From: a bacterium | Lineage (GTDB): Bacteria; Armatimonadota; Fimbriimonadia; Fimbriimonadales; Fimbriimonadaceae | DNA: 64,000 bases | Assembly: GCA_027483535.1 (NCBI GenBank) | Contig: JAIXUN010000003.1 | Coordinates: 1-64,000 of the forward strand | Reading direction: 5' to 3' | Shown: positions 27,281 through 36,367 of the stretch, piece after piece | Layout of the letters: the number at the start of each line of letters is the position of its first letter | Position numbering within the stretch: the first letter of the stretch is position 1 | Translations under genes and position numbers: made by a program | Notes under the pieces: generated by a model | The model's input: only the letters and a program-made list of their open reading frames with translations | What the model was told of the DNA's origin: nothing | Database searches by the model: none

Positions 27281-27880
27281 CTAAACGGTGATGATGAGCG
27301 TGGCGAGGGTGAATTCCACCCGCCGTCGAAGCAGATTAGGGTCGGTCACCGTTTTGGCGGCGACATGGAGCCCGTTGAGATGATCGAGAACGAAGGCCGC
27401 GGCTTCTAGCGGAGTCAGGTCGATTCGCATCATTCCTTGACCCTGCCCGAGCGCGATGGTTTGAGCGATTCGGCGACGAACCCTATCGTAATGAGCCTCG
27501 ATAAGGGCGGCGATTTCCGGATGGTGGGGCGCCAGTTCCACCGCCGCATTCATACAGAAACAACCCTTCCGAGAACACGGAGTTGGGTTGGTTTGAACCT
27601 GCGGGACCGCGGTGAGGAGGATCTGACGGATCGCATCGACCGGATCTTTGGAAGCATCCAGGAGCTTTTGCACCTCGATGAATCCTCGATCTTGATACTC
27701 CGCCAACGCCTGCCGGAACAGCTCTGCCTTGTTGCCGAACGTATCGTAAAGACTGGCTTTTTGAATGCCCATCTCCGCTGTGAGATCGCTCATGGAAGCC
27801 GCTTCGTATCCTTTTGTCCAGAACACGTAGACCGCTTTTTCTAGCGCTTGCTCTACGGAAAACTCTTTCAATCGACCCAT
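27281..27880 (-). CDS. TetR/AcrR family transcriptional regulator
   Basis: 199 residues. The N-terminal HTH spans about residues 10-57, with YVFWTKGYEAASMSDLTAEM and QKASLYDTFGNKAELFRQAL, the conserved TetR recognition-helix pattern. The C-terminal ligand domain contains CSRKGCFCMNAAVELAP, a cysteine-rich motif common in TetR members placed next to SDR genes and thought to respond to electrophiles or redox. It lies upstream of the SDR gene in the same direction and likely represses the pair. Confidence 0.93.
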   Translation of the reverse strand: MGRLKEFSVEQALEKAVYVFWTKGYEAASMSDLTAEMGIQKASLYDTFGNKAELFRQALAEYQDRGFIEVQKLLDASKDPVDAIRQILLTAVPQVQTNPTPCSRKGCFCMNAAVELAPHHPEIAALIEAHYDRVRRRIAQTIALGQGQGMMRIDLTPLEAAAFVLDHLNGLHVAAKTVTDPNLLRRRVEFTLATLIITV

Positions 27881-27979
27881 TTACTGTTTCCTTACGACTC
27901 TTTTCTTGCTGCCTGCAAGCTTCCTAACGTTGATTATTGACCGACTGTTCCAAAATTGCCGGTGTGAACTTGAAAATCA

Positions 27980-29446
27980 CTACGTTCCGCAGAATGTTTG
28001 GTAGGATTCGTCCTCTTCATACGGTTTAGTCAGGAACTCTCGCGTTGCTTCCGACCCCTCAAAGGGACGCTCCAAGGCGCCCATGAGATGCCCCAAAGGT
28101 TCAAAATCTCCCTTTTCCACCACCGCTTCAATCGCCTCTTCCACCCAGCGGTTGCGGGGGATGATCCACGGGTTCACCCGCCTCATCGCTTCTAGCGATT
28201 CCGCTTTTTGGCTGCCTAAGCGAGACTCCCACACCGTGCGCCATTCCTGATACTCCGGAGCCGCTTCCAGTTGAAGAGGAACCGCTCGTTCTTCGCTCAG
28301 GGCTCGAAAAGTGTGCGTGAAATCGGCGTCTGATGCTTGCATCAGGTTCAAGAGTCGCTGAGCGAGGTCGAAATCGCCCTCTTCTTCCTGCTCGATTCCA
28401 ATCTTGGCGAGCATTCTTCGCTTGTACGCCACGTTGAACCGTTCTGCATAGTCGTCCAAAGCGTTCTGCGCCAGCTCGATGGCCTGTTCCTTCTCTTCGT
28501 GCAGCAACGGAAGCAGGGTTTCGGCAAACCGCACCAGGTTCCAATGACCGATGTTCGGCTGATTCCCGTACGCGTATCGGCCCTGGTGGTCGATGCTGGA
28601 ATACACCATGCCCGGGTTAAATGCGTTTAGGAACGCGCAGGGACCGTAGTCGATCGTCTCCCCGCAGATCGACATGTTGTCCGTGTTCATCACCCCGTGA
28701 ATGAACCCTAGGCTCATCCATTGGGCAATAAGTTCAGCTTGCTTGGCAATGACTTGATTGAGTAGCTCTAACGGCGGGTTTTCGGCCTGATTAACCTCTG
28801 GATAGTGTCGCTGAATGGTGTACGCGGTGAGAGCCTTGAGCGCCTCATAGTTGCTCATGGCCGCCGCGAACTGGAAGGTTCCTACCCGAATATGGCTCGC
28901 CGCCACCCGGGTCAAGACCGCGCCCGGTTGAAGGGTCTCTCGGTGAACCGCTTCGCCCGTGGCGGCGACCGCCAAACTGCGCGTGGTCGGCACTCCCAGG
29001 GCGTGCATCGCCTCGCTAAGAATGAACTCGCGGAGCATGGGTCCCATCGCCGATCTCCCATCGCCTCGTCTGGAGTAGAGCGTACGCCCCGAACCTTTGA
29101 GCTGGATGTCGTAGCGTTCCCCGATGGGAGTCACCTGCTCTCCGAGCAGAATCGCTCGACCGTCTCCGAGGATGTTGAACTGCCCGAATTGGTGCCCTCC
29201 GTAGGCCTGGGCGATGGGTTGTGAGCCGGGCGGAAGCGCGTTTCCGGCGAAGATGGCGTCTTGAGTCTCTAACTGCTTGGCATCAAGGCCCAGATGCTCG
29301 GCAATCGCGCGATTGAAGAGCAACAACGTAGGCTGCTTCACCGGAACCGGCTCGCAGGGTTCAAAGAGAGCTTTTGGAAGCGTTTGATAGGTGGCTTCTA
29401 AGTTCCACCCGGCCCCATTCCCCTGGGCTTGGTTCATCGCTTCCAT
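27980..29446 (-). CDS. selO: Protein adenylyltransferase SelO (YdiU/UPF0061 family)
   Basis: 488 residues, a pseudokinase-fold enzyme that transfers AMP to Ser/Thr/Tyr of proteins and is linked to redox stress. Visible: YGGHQFGQFNILGDGRAILL, QLKGSGRTLYSRRGDGRSAM (basic nucleotide-binding part), GVMNTDNMSI and the metal-binding DYGPCAF. It ends YQTFCGT, with the conserved near-C-terminal Cys in the position where animal SelO has selenocysteine. Two ATG starts are close (29446 and MNQ three codons in). It lies after valS on the same strand, separated by a hairpin. Confidence 0.95.
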   Translation of the reverse strand: MEAMNQAQGNGAGWNLEATYQTLPKALFEPCEPVPVKQPTLLLFNRAIAEHLGLDAKQLETQDAIFAGNALPPGSQPIAQAYGGHQFGQFNILGDGRAILLGEQVTPIGERYDIQLKGSGRTLYSRRGDGRSAMGPMLREFILSEAMHALGVPTTRSLAVAATGEAVHRETLQPGAVLTRVAASHIRVGTFQFAAAMSNYEALKALTAYTIQRHYPEVNQAENPPLELLNQVIAKQAELIAQWMSLGFIHGVMNTDNMSICGETIDYGPCAFLNAFNPGMVYSSIDHQGRYAYGNQPNIGHWNLVRFAETLLPLLHEEKEQAIELAQNALDDYAERFNVAYKRRMLAKIGIEQEEEGDFDLAQRLLNLMQASDADFTHTFRALSEERAVPLQLEAAPEYQEWRTVWESRLGSQKAESLEAMRRVNPWIIPRNRWVEEAIEAVVEKGDFEPLGHLMGALERPFEGSEATREFLTKPYEEDESYQTFCGT

Positions 29447-29487
29447 TGGTTGTATCTTTCCTACGCTCTGAATGTGAGAAGTGTTTA

Positions 29488-29521
29488 GGGCGCAGTAGTT
29501 GCTTCTGCTACTACTGCGCCC
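29488..29521 (-). terminator. Perfect 12-bp hairpin between valS and selO
   Basis: GGGCGCAGTAGT and ACTACTGCGCCC with a 10-nt loop. It follows the valS stop on the minus strand but lacks a U-tract on that side, so it may be a weak terminator or a processing/stability element between the genes. Confidence 0.6.
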
Positions 29522-29532
29522 TTCTTTGATAT

Positions 29533-32175
29533 TTAGCCCCCGAACAAGGCTTGGCGAGCGTTGAGCTTTTCGACCTTTGCATCGAGCTCTGCCAAAGCGG
29601 CTCGATCACGTTCGATGATCTCCGGGTTTGCCCGGCTCACGAACTGCTCGTTCGAGAGTCGTCCGCGAAGCTTTTCCGCCTCTTGAGTGGTCTTCGCCAG
29701 GTCTCTTACGATGGCGGCTCGGATTTTGTCCAGATCGATGGAGTCGTCGATCGGCAGGTGCATATCGATTCCACTCGAGGTGGTGCTGACGTGCTTGCCG
29801 CTCGGTCGACCCTTCTCGAGCTTTTCGAACCACGCCTGCGTGCGCAGAACGAACTCGCCGTTGCCCAAATCGCCTTCCACGTAGGCAACGGGGGCGATCT
29901 TCATGGGGGTGAGATCGAGTTCGGCTCGAAGCGCTCGTAGGGCTCGGGTGGCTTCGAAGACCCGCTCGATGCCCGCTTCGGCTTGGGCGTCTAGCAGAGA
30001 ATCGGGCATGGTTGGCCACACTGCCGACATGAGGAATGCCGACTTGCCCTTGATGGGCAGGTACGAATACAGCTCTTCCGTGATGTGCGGCATCACCGGG
30101 CTGAACATCTTCAGGAAGGCGTCGATCGCCTTGAGGAGCACCCATTGCGGGGTGGCTCGCATGGCTGGATCGTTCAACCTGGGCTTGGAAACCTCGATGT
30201 ACCAGTCGCAAACGTCGTTCCAGAAGAATCGGTACATGGCCTGGCACGCCGACTGGAGGTCGTAACCCTCGTACGAGGATCGAACCTCTCGTTCGGTGCG
30301 CACCAGCTTAGAAAGCAGCCATCGGTCCACCTCTTCCAGCTCTACCGGAACCGCATCTAGATCTTGCTCCTCGGTGACGTTGAGCAGCACGAATCGAGTG
30401 GCGTTCCAGATCTTGTTGCAGAAGTTCCGCGCTTCCTCGTTCTTGCGCTCCGAATACCGGAGGTCTTGGTTTTGACCCGTTTGCGAGAGAAGGGTGTAGC
30501 GAAGGACATCTGCACCCAGGGTCTCGATCACCGTCATGGGGTCGATACCCGTGCCGAGCGACTTAGACATGCGCCTTCCGTCTTCTCGAAGCACCGTTGC
30601 GTAGATCATGACGTCTGCAAAGGGGCTCTTTCCGACCAGGTCGTAGCTCATCATCGCCATTCGGGCGACCCAAAGGTTGATGATGTTACGGTCCGTGATG
30701 AGGCAATCGGTGGGGTAGTACCGCTCAAGATCGGCGGTTTCCTGAGGCCAGCCCATGGTGGCAAACGGCCAAAGTCCGCTGCTGAACCAGGTGTCCAGAA
30801 CGTCATCGTCTTGCTTAACGATCTTCTTATCGCCCGCTTGCGCCTGAGCTTCTTCCCATGAGTGGGCCGCAAAAGAGGACCCATCTTCGGTGTAGTACAC
30901 CGGGATTCGGTGGCCCCACCAGAGCTGTCGGCTGATGCACCAGTCTCTGATGTTCTCTAGCCATTCCAGGAAGATGCGCTCGTACCGATCGGGGTGGAAC
31001 TTGATCTCGCCCTTCTTGACGCCTTCGATCACAGGCTCGGAGAGCTTGGGCTGATCTACAAACCACTGCTCACTCAGGAGCGGCTCGATGACCTCGCCAG
31101 ACCGATCCGAGAGGATGATCGGGATCTCGTGATCCTCAATCTCCACCAGAGCCCCTGCGGCCTCTAGGTCTTCCACGATCTTCTTGCGCGCCTCGTACCG
31201 ATCCAGGCCTTCGTAAACCGCAATGGCACCCGCGATCTCGGCGGATTCGTGCTCTTGGCTATACGCCGACGACACCTTGGCATCTAGGTCTAAGATGACG
31301 GGCATGGCAAGGTTGTGCCGAACGCCAACCGAGTAGTCGTTGGGGTCGTGCGCAGGGGTGATCTTCACCGCACCCGTTCCGAACTCTGGGTCCGGATATA
31401 TGTCGGCAAGGAGCGGAATTTCTCGACCCACGAGCGGCAGTTTCAGCATCTTGCCGACCTTGCCCTCGTACCGAGAGTCGCTGGGGTGAACCGCAACCGC
31501 CACGTCGGCGAGCATGGTTTCTGGCCTCGTGGTGGCGATTACCACCTCTCCCGAGCCGTCTACGAATGGGTATCGAAGGTGGTACAGCTTGCCCTTGCGG
31601 GTTTCTCGTACCGTTTCAATATCGGAAACGGTGGTTTTCAGCTTGGGGTCCCAGTTCACCACCCGCTTTCCGCGGAAAATGAGTCCGCGCGAATACCAGT
31701 TGATGAACACATCAAGAACCGCTTTGGCGTATTCCTCATCGAGCGTGAACCTGGACCGAGACCAATCGAACGCGCAACCGAGCGATCGGAACTGGTGAAG
31801 AATGGTGTCTCCAGATTCCTTTCGCCACTCCCAGACTCGCTCGATGAACTTCTCTCGACCCAATGCCGCCGCGCTGCTTCCTTCTTTGCGAAGTTGCTTA
31901 TCGACAACGCTCTGCGTGGCGATACCCGCGTGGTCTTGACCAGGCAGAACCAAGACGTCTCGGCCGAGCATGCGGTGGAATCGACCCAGCATGTCTTGGA
32001 GCGGATAGCAAAGGGCGTGGCCCATGTGCAAAGACCCGGTGATGTTGGGAGGAGGAATGGTGATGCTGTACGGCTTCTTGTTGGGGTCGCCAGAGGGGGC
32101 GAATAGCCCGGCTTGTTCCCATTTGGCGTACCAAGACGCCTCAACGCTCGCATCGTAGCGGTTCGGTATTTCCAT
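29533..32175 (-). CDS. valS: Valyl-tRNA synthetase
   Basis: 880 residues, class I aminoacyl-tRNA synthetase. PPPNITGSLHMGHAL carries the HIGH-type motif (H50-M-G-H53). GQDHAGIATQ and the CP1 editing domain follow, then RRMSKSLGTGIDP is the KMSKS loop. The anticodon domain has LYSYLPIKGKS, and the C-terminal 65 residues form the valine-enzyme coiled coil (LAELDAKVEKLNARQALFGG). ATG 32175 is chosen over an in-frame GTG at 32184 because AGAGGG lies at the right distance. A hairpin overlaps this ribosome binding site. Confidence 0.97.
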   Translation of the reverse strand: MEIPNRYDASVEASWYAKWEQAGLFAPSGDPNKKPYSITIPPPNITGSLHMGHALCYPLQDMLGRFHRMLGRDVLVLPGQDHAGIATQSVVDKQLRKEGSSAAALGREKFIERVWEWRKESGDTILHQFRSLGCAFDWSRSRFTLDEEYAKAVLDVFINWYSRGLIFRGKRVVNWDPKLKTTVSDIETVRETRKGKLYHLRYPFVDGSGEVVIATTRPETMLADVAVAVHPSDSRYEGKVGKMLKLPLVGREIPLLADIYPDPEFGTGAVKITPAHDPNDYSVGVRHNLAMPVILDLDAKVSSAYSQEHESAEIAGAIAVYEGLDRYEARKKIVEDLEAAGALVEIEDHEIPIILSDRSGEVIEPLLSEQWFVDQPKLSEPVIEGVKKGEIKFHPDRYERIFLEWLENIRDWCISRQLWWGHRIPVYYTEDGSSFAAHSWEEAQAQAGDKKIVKQDDDVLDTWFSSGLWPFATMGWPQETADLERYYPTDCLITDRNIINLWVARMAMMSYDLVGKSPFADVMIYATVLREDGRRMSKSLGTGIDPMTVIETLGADVLRYTLLSQTGQNQDLRYSERKNEEARNFCNKIWNATRFVLLNVTEEQDLDAVPVELEEVDRWLLSKLVRTEREVRSSYEGYDLQSACQAMYRFFWNDVCDWYIEVSKPRLNDPAMRATPQWVLLKAIDAFLKMFSPVMPHITEELYSYLPIKGKSAFLMSAVWPTMPDSLLDAQAEAGIERVFEATRALRALRAELDLTPMKIAPVAYVEGDLGNGEFVLRTQAWFEKLEKGRPSGKHVSTTSSGIDMHLPIDDSIDLDKIRAAIVRDLAKTTQEAEKLRGRLSNEQFVSRANPEIIERDRAALAELDAKVEKLNARQALFGG

Positions 32176-32181
32176 GTTGTT

Positions 32182-32207
32182 CACCCTCTTTCATGTCGTG
32201 AAAGAGT
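32182..32207 (-). promoter_or_regulatory. Hairpin covering the valS ribosome binding site
   Basis: On the minus strand CTCTTTCA-CGACA-TGAAAGAG forms an 8-bp stem whose 3' arm contains the AGAGGG that pairs with 16S rRNA ahead of the valS ATG. Such masking could lower or regulate valS translation. I see no T-box (no conserved specifier or antiterminator pattern). Confidence 0.45.
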
Positions 32208-32336
32208 GGGTAAAGGATACCTTTTTGAATCTGAGAGGCGCGTTAAGGGCGTGTGAAACCGGCAACGAGTGTTTCACGGGAATCTTTACGGTGAAACAAC
32301 TTTGGGGATGTGCGCAACCGTTGGTAAGATGAAAGG

Positions 32337-33152
32337 GTGATCGCCGCCGCTCTCCTGCTCTCCTCCGCCACATTTGCTCCTGCAAGCGAGAGCATGACCT
32401 ACGAGTCGTTGCACGCTATGGCAACCGTATCGAACGCATACAAAAGGCCGTTTGCGGCAAAAATGGAGTTCTTCGCGCGGCAGCTTCTTGGCATCCCCTA
32501 CGTGGCGTTCACCCTGGATCAAGACACCCAAAGCGAGCAGTGCACGGTGGTGCTGGACGGTTTGGACTGTGTGACCTTTATGGAGACGGTTTTGAACCTG
32601 GCCCGCGCCGGATTGGTCAACAAGGAATCGGTGGTAAGCGGTGTCACCTTCACCAGGTACTGGGGCGGCAAAGTCAACGGCTACCTGAGCAGGCTGCACT
32701 ACACCAGCGATTGGATCTTTGACAACGAGCGCAAAGGCGTGGTGAAGGACATCAGCGCCAAACTCCCCGGCGCGAGCCGGTTCACCAAAGAGGTTGGGTA
32801 CATGTCTGCCAACCCGGATAAGTACAACGTGCTCAAGGCAAACCCCGGCTTGGTCCCTCTCATCAAGAAGATGGAAGACGATTCCAACGCGCGAACCAAG
32901 TGGTACGTGCCGATTTCATCGATCAAAGAGGCCGAAAAGCAGCTTCAAACGGGCGACATCATCGCGCTCACCGGAGGTCCGAAAGGGATCGACTGCACGC
33001 ACGTGGGGCTGATTATTGTGGAGGAAGGGGTTCCTCACTTTGTGCACGCCAGCAGCGTGGGGAAGAAGGTGGTCTTCGATGCTCGCCTTTCGGATTACCT
33101 AGAGGGATCGAAGACCACTGGAATCATGGTGGCTAGGCCGACTGGGAAGTAG
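32337..33152 (+). CDS. DUF1460 family secreted NlpC/P60-like protein
   Basis: 271 residues with an N-terminal hydrophobic signal. DGLDCVTFMETVLNLAR (Cys78) and GIDCTHVGLIIVEEGVPHFV (His near 223) place the expected catalytic Cys and His of the DUF1460/YiiX-like cysteine peptidase or amidase group, which act on peptidoglycan or its amides in the periplasm. The start is a GTG at 32337. It is divergent from valS with about 160 bp between, containing GTGAAAC/GTTTCAC inverted repeats at 32253-32277 that could be an operator. Confidence 0.85.
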   Translation: MIAAALLLSSATFAPASESMTYESLHAMATVSNAYKRPFAAKMEFFARQLLGIPYVAFTLDQDTQSEQCTVVLDGLDCVTFMETVLNLARAGLVNKESVVSGVTFTRYWGGKVNGYLSRLHYTSDWIFDNERKGVVKDISAKLPGASRFTKEVGYMSANPDKYNVLKANPGLVPLIKKMEDDSNARTKWYVPISSIKEAEKQLQTGDIIALTGGPKGIDCTHVGLIIVEEGVPHFVHASSVGKKVVFDARLSDYLEGSKTTGIMVARPTGK

Positions 33153-33154
33153 CC

Positions 33155-33544
33155 TTACTTCGCGGAGTCAGTGTTGCCAGGTCGACCACCTTGGCCGCCA
33201 GGCCCGCCAGGTCCACCCATGCCGGGCCTTTGAATAGGCAGCGCGGTTTGCTGAACGACGCGCATGCTCTTCTTATCCACCTTATAGATGGTGTTGCCCA
33301 TAGAAGCGTAAATCGCGTCGTCTTCCACCTCTAGGTTGGTTATGCCAGGACCCGCGAACGGCATTTGCCCGCCGCCTCCAAAGCCACCTTGACCGCCAAA
33401 GCCGGGTCGCTGAGGACCACCGGGAGGTCCGCCTTGGGGACCCGCCTGCTGAGCTTCGGCGGGCAGCGCCATCATGATAGCGGTGAGGCCAAGCGCCAAA
33501 GGAATGGCGATGGCGAACGGAATGACTTGCTTGCTAATTTGCAT
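33155..33544 (-). CDS. Small secreted Gly/Pro/Gln-rich protein
   Basis: 129 residues with a signal peptide (MQISKQVIPFAIAIPLALGL to an AEA site). Two glycine-proline-rich tracts flank a conserved middle, ITNLEVEDDAIYASMGNTIY followed by KVDKKSM, which reads like one propeller-type strand set. It is convergent with the DUF1460 gene, with only two bases between stops. The family is unknown. Confidence 0.7.
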   Translation of the reverse strand: MQISKQVIPFAIAIPLALGLTAIMMALPAEAQQAGPQGGPPGGPQRPGFGGQGGFGGGGQMPFAGPGITNLEVEDDAIYASMGNTIYKVDKKSMRVVQQTALPIQRPGMGGPGGPGGQGGRPGNTDSAK

Positions 33545-33624
33545 CTTCGGTTTACACCTACAAGGTGATGCTAGCACGTTGCAACTCCGCTCACCACCGT
33601 GAGTCTAGTAGTTGATTGAACTTG

Positions 33625-35133
33625 TTAAACGTCGAAGGTGATGCCCTGCGCCAAAGCGGGTCGATCGGCCCCGTAGTAGGTGGTGCTGGTCTGCCTTCGC
33701 ATGTACGCCTTCCAAGAATCCGAACCCGATTCTCGACCGCCGCCCGTCTCTTTTTCGCCTCCGAACGCGCCTCCGATCTCGGCTCCGCTGGTGCCGATGT
33801 TCACGTTGGCGATGCCGCAATCGCTGTTGCGCCTGAAGTACTCCGCCTCGCGCAGATCGGTGGTCATGATGGCCGAACTGAGCCCTTGCGGAACCGCGTT
33901 GTGAATCTCTAGCGCCTCTTCCAGAGTGGTGTAAGGAATCACGTATGTGATGGGCGCGAACGTCTCGGTGAAGATCGTCTCGGTTTGCTTGCTCAGCCTC
34001 ACCACCGCTGGTTTAACGTAGAATCCGCCGGGGAATTGATCTTCCAAGGTGCGCTCTCCGCCGACAACTTCGACCGCTTCGGGTCGAACCCTATCCAACG
34101 CGGCCTGCATGTTTTTGAACGAGTCTTCATCGATGAGCGGACCAATCAGCGTGCCTGCCTCCAACGGATTCCCGACCTTGTTCGCCCCCAACGCCGCGTA
34201 GTTGGTCTTGAGTGATTCAAAGACTTTATCCACCAGTGCGTGGTGAATAATTACCCGCCGAGTGGTGGTGCATCTTTGCCCGGCCGTTCCCACCGAACCG
34301 AACAAGATGGACGGCATGGCGACTCCTAGATCGGCACTTGGCGTCACGATAATCGCGTTGTTTCCACCCAGTTCCAGAAGCGACTTCCCGAATCTAGCCG
34401 CCACTCGAGGTCCGACCGCCTTGCCCATTCTGGTAGAGCCCGTGGCGGAGATGAGTGGCACCTTGGGGCTATCCACCAATCGCTCGCCCTGAGCCACCGC
34501 GCCAAGAATCACCTGACTCAGCCCTTCCGGCGCTTCTGGGAAATCAGCCGCCACCTTCTGGAACAATGCCTGGCACGCCAACGCGGTCAGCGGAGTCTTC
34601 TCGCTGGGTTTCCATAGGCAAGAATCGCCGCACACAAACGCCAGCGCCGAGTTCCACGCCCACACCGCTACCGGAAAGTTGAACGCGCTGATGATGCCCA
34701 CCGGTCCTAGCGGGAGCCAGTTTTCTTGCATCACGTGGTTGGGGCGCTCGCTGGCGATGGTGAGTCCGTATAGCTGTCGACTGATGCCCACCGCGAAGTC
34801 GCAGATGTCGATCATCTCCTGCACCTCGCCTCTTCCCTCTTCCAAAATCTTGCCGCACTCTAGGGTCACCAGGGTCGCCAGGTCTTCTTTGTGAGCCCGC
34901 AGCGCCTCTCCGAACCTTCGAATCAGCTCTCCTCGGCGCGGGGCGGGCACGTTTCGCCACTGCTTAAACGCCTCCACCGATCGATCGATCTTGGCGTCGA
35001 CCTCTTCGAGCGTGTCGAACTTGAGAGATGCCAGTTGAGAGCCATCGACGGGGGTGGTGACGGCCAGGTCGGTCCCTTGGTAGTCGGCGAGATTGGGGAT
35101 TAGTCTCGCCAAAAGCGCGGCGGTGTCGGTCAT
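33625..35133 (-). CDS. Aldehyde dehydrogenase, ALDH7 (antiquitin/AmaB) type
   Basis: 502 residues. SAFNFPVAVWAWNSALAFVC is the NAD-binding region, LLELGGNNAI contains the catalytic Glu, and GTAGQRCTTTRR the catalytic Cys (about residue 290). ETGGGRESGSDSWKAYMRRQ near the C-terminus is characteristic of ALDH7, the alpha-aminoadipic semialdehyde / piperidine-6-carboxylate dehydrogenases of lysine breakdown. Other lysine-degradation genes are not present, so the assignment is by family. It is a stand-alone gene, 80 bp after the glycine-rich gene. Confidence 0.93.
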   Translation of the reverse strand: MTDTAALLARLIPNLADYQGTDLAVTTPVDGSQLASLKFDTLEEVDAKIDRSVEAFKQWRNVPAPRRGELIRRFGEALRAHKEDLATLVTLECGKILEEGRGEVQEMIDICDFAVGISRQLYGLTIASERPNHVMQENWLPLGPVGIISAFNFPVAVWAWNSALAFVCGDSCLWKPSEKTPLTALACQALFQKVAADFPEAPEGLSQVILGAVAQGERLVDSPKVPLISATGSTRMGKAVGPRVAARFGKSLLELGGNNAIIVTPSADLGVAMPSILFGSVGTAGQRCTTTRRVIIHHALVDKVFESLKTNYAALGANKVGNPLEAGTLIGPLIDEDSFKNMQAALDRVRPEAVEVVGGERTLEDQFPGGFYVKPAVVRLSKQTETIFTETFAPITYVIPYTTLEEALEIHNAVPQGLSSAIMTTDLREAEYFRRNSDCGIANVNIGTSGAEIGGAFGGEKETGGGRESGSDSWKAYMRRQTSTTYYGADRPALAQGITFDV

Positions 35134-35176
35134 GCCCTCATGTGTACCCGGTACGGGTTGTTTCCCCGCTTTAAGG

Positions 35177-36367
35177 TCATTCTAAAGCGGCTCGCAGAGC
35201 CAGCCCCAACGCCCTAGCCAGCCCGACCGGGACCGCGTTGCCAATCAGTCGACCGATCGCCACCAAAGATGGCTTCCCCGCGCAAACAAACCGCCACTCC
35301 TCTGGGAAGGATTGCAGCACCGCCATTTCCAAAGTGGAAAGTCCGCGATGCTCAGTGGGGTGGATGTACCGACCCTTAGATGGGTTGTAGGCGCTGGTTC
35401 GAATGGTCACCGACGGTCGATCCAGCCACAACCGACCGAACGTATCCGCCCCTTGGTGACCTCCGCTGCGCCAGCAATCGGGCAGCATCTCGCGTGGAAG
35501 GGCTTTGAAATTCTCGCCCGGACCCAGCAGTTTCATCCGCTCCACCACCTTGGGGCTAATCCCCATTTGCACCGCATCGGGCCGATCTTTGTTCCAAAAC
35601 GTCAATAGTTGGAAGGCGTTATCAACGGTTTGGAACGCTCGAAAAGTTCCAGCGGGAACGGTTTCGGCGTCAAAAAACGCCTGATGCTTCGCCTCGTTTT
35701 CAAAGTGAGTGGGGGCGGGCAGAAGCGGCTGCCCTTTGCGAACCCCGATCATGACAAAGCGTCGCCGAAGTTGGGGGTCGCCGTAGTTGGCGGAGATCAG
35801 GATTCCAGAGATGGTTTTGTAACCAAGATCGTTCAGTTTGGCTTCCAAGCCTTGCTGAACATCGGCGTTGCGGGGGTGAGCAAAGCCTTCCACGTTCTCG
35901 AACAAGATGGCTCGGGGAAGGATCTGCTCCACCAGTCGAAGGTAGTGAGCGTAGAGATCGCCGTTGATGGGGTCGTTCGCGCCTTTTTTGAGTCCGAGGT
36001 TGGAGAAAGATTGGCAAGGCGGCCCGCCTGCGATCACGTCTACCTCTCCCCGTTTCTTATTTACTTGAGCAAGTAAGGTTTTGCCGTCTACATGGCGAAT
36101 GTCCCCTTGCGTCTCGCCCGTGCCGTCGATGAGTTGCCACTGGGGTCGATTGGCGGCCAGGGTGGCGCGGGCGTGTTTGTCCATCTCCACGCAGGCAAGG
36201 GTTTCCAGTCCGGCTTGCTCAAGGCCAAGGTCTAGTCCGCCTCCGCCCGAAAAGAGGGAAACCACGGTGAGCGTTTTCTTGGGCGGTTGAGGGTCTTCTA
36301 TGGAGACGTAACGATCCACCCCGCCGGTCATTCGGGCAATTTTGATCGGTTGGGAGGTGGTGGCCAT
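35177..36367 (-). CDS. DNA (cytosine-5-)-methyltransferase
   Basis: 396 residues, a C5-cytosine methyltransferase. Motif I VSLFSGGGGLDLGLEQAG binds AdoMet; motif IV GGPPCQSFS has the catalytic Cys118; motif VI is ENVEGF; motif VIII is QLRRRFVMIGV; motif X is GNAVPVGLARALG. The target-recognition region lies around residues 250-340; specificity cannot be read. There is no restriction endonuclease gene next to it, so it looks solitary. It sits between the ALDH gene and a repeat island. ATG 36367 is chosen over a TTG at 36445 that would read through repeats. Confidence 0.93.
   Translation of the reverse strand: MATTSQPIKIARMTGGVDRYVSIEDPQPPKKTLTVVSLFSGGGGLDLGLEQAGLETLACVEMDKHARATLAANRPQWQLIDGTGETQGDIRHVDGKTLLAQVNKKRGEVDVIAGGPPCQSFSNLGLKKGANDPINGDLYAHYLRLVEQILPRAILFENVEGFAHPRNADVQQGLEAKLNDLGYKTISGILISANYGDPQLRRRFVMIGVRKGQPLLPAPTHFENEAKHQAFFDAETVPAGTFRAFQTVDNAFQLLTFWNKDRPDAVQMGISPKVVERMKLLGPGENFKALPREMLPDCWRSGGHQGADTFGRLWLDRPSVTIRTSAYNPSKGRYIHPTEHRGLSTLEMAVLQSFPEEWRFVCAGKPSLVAIGRLIGNAVPVGLARALGLALRAALE

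Noticed and set aside
32182-32340. T-box leader upstream of valS
   Set aside because: No T-box consensus or specifier loop seen; only a short hairpin over the ribosome binding site.
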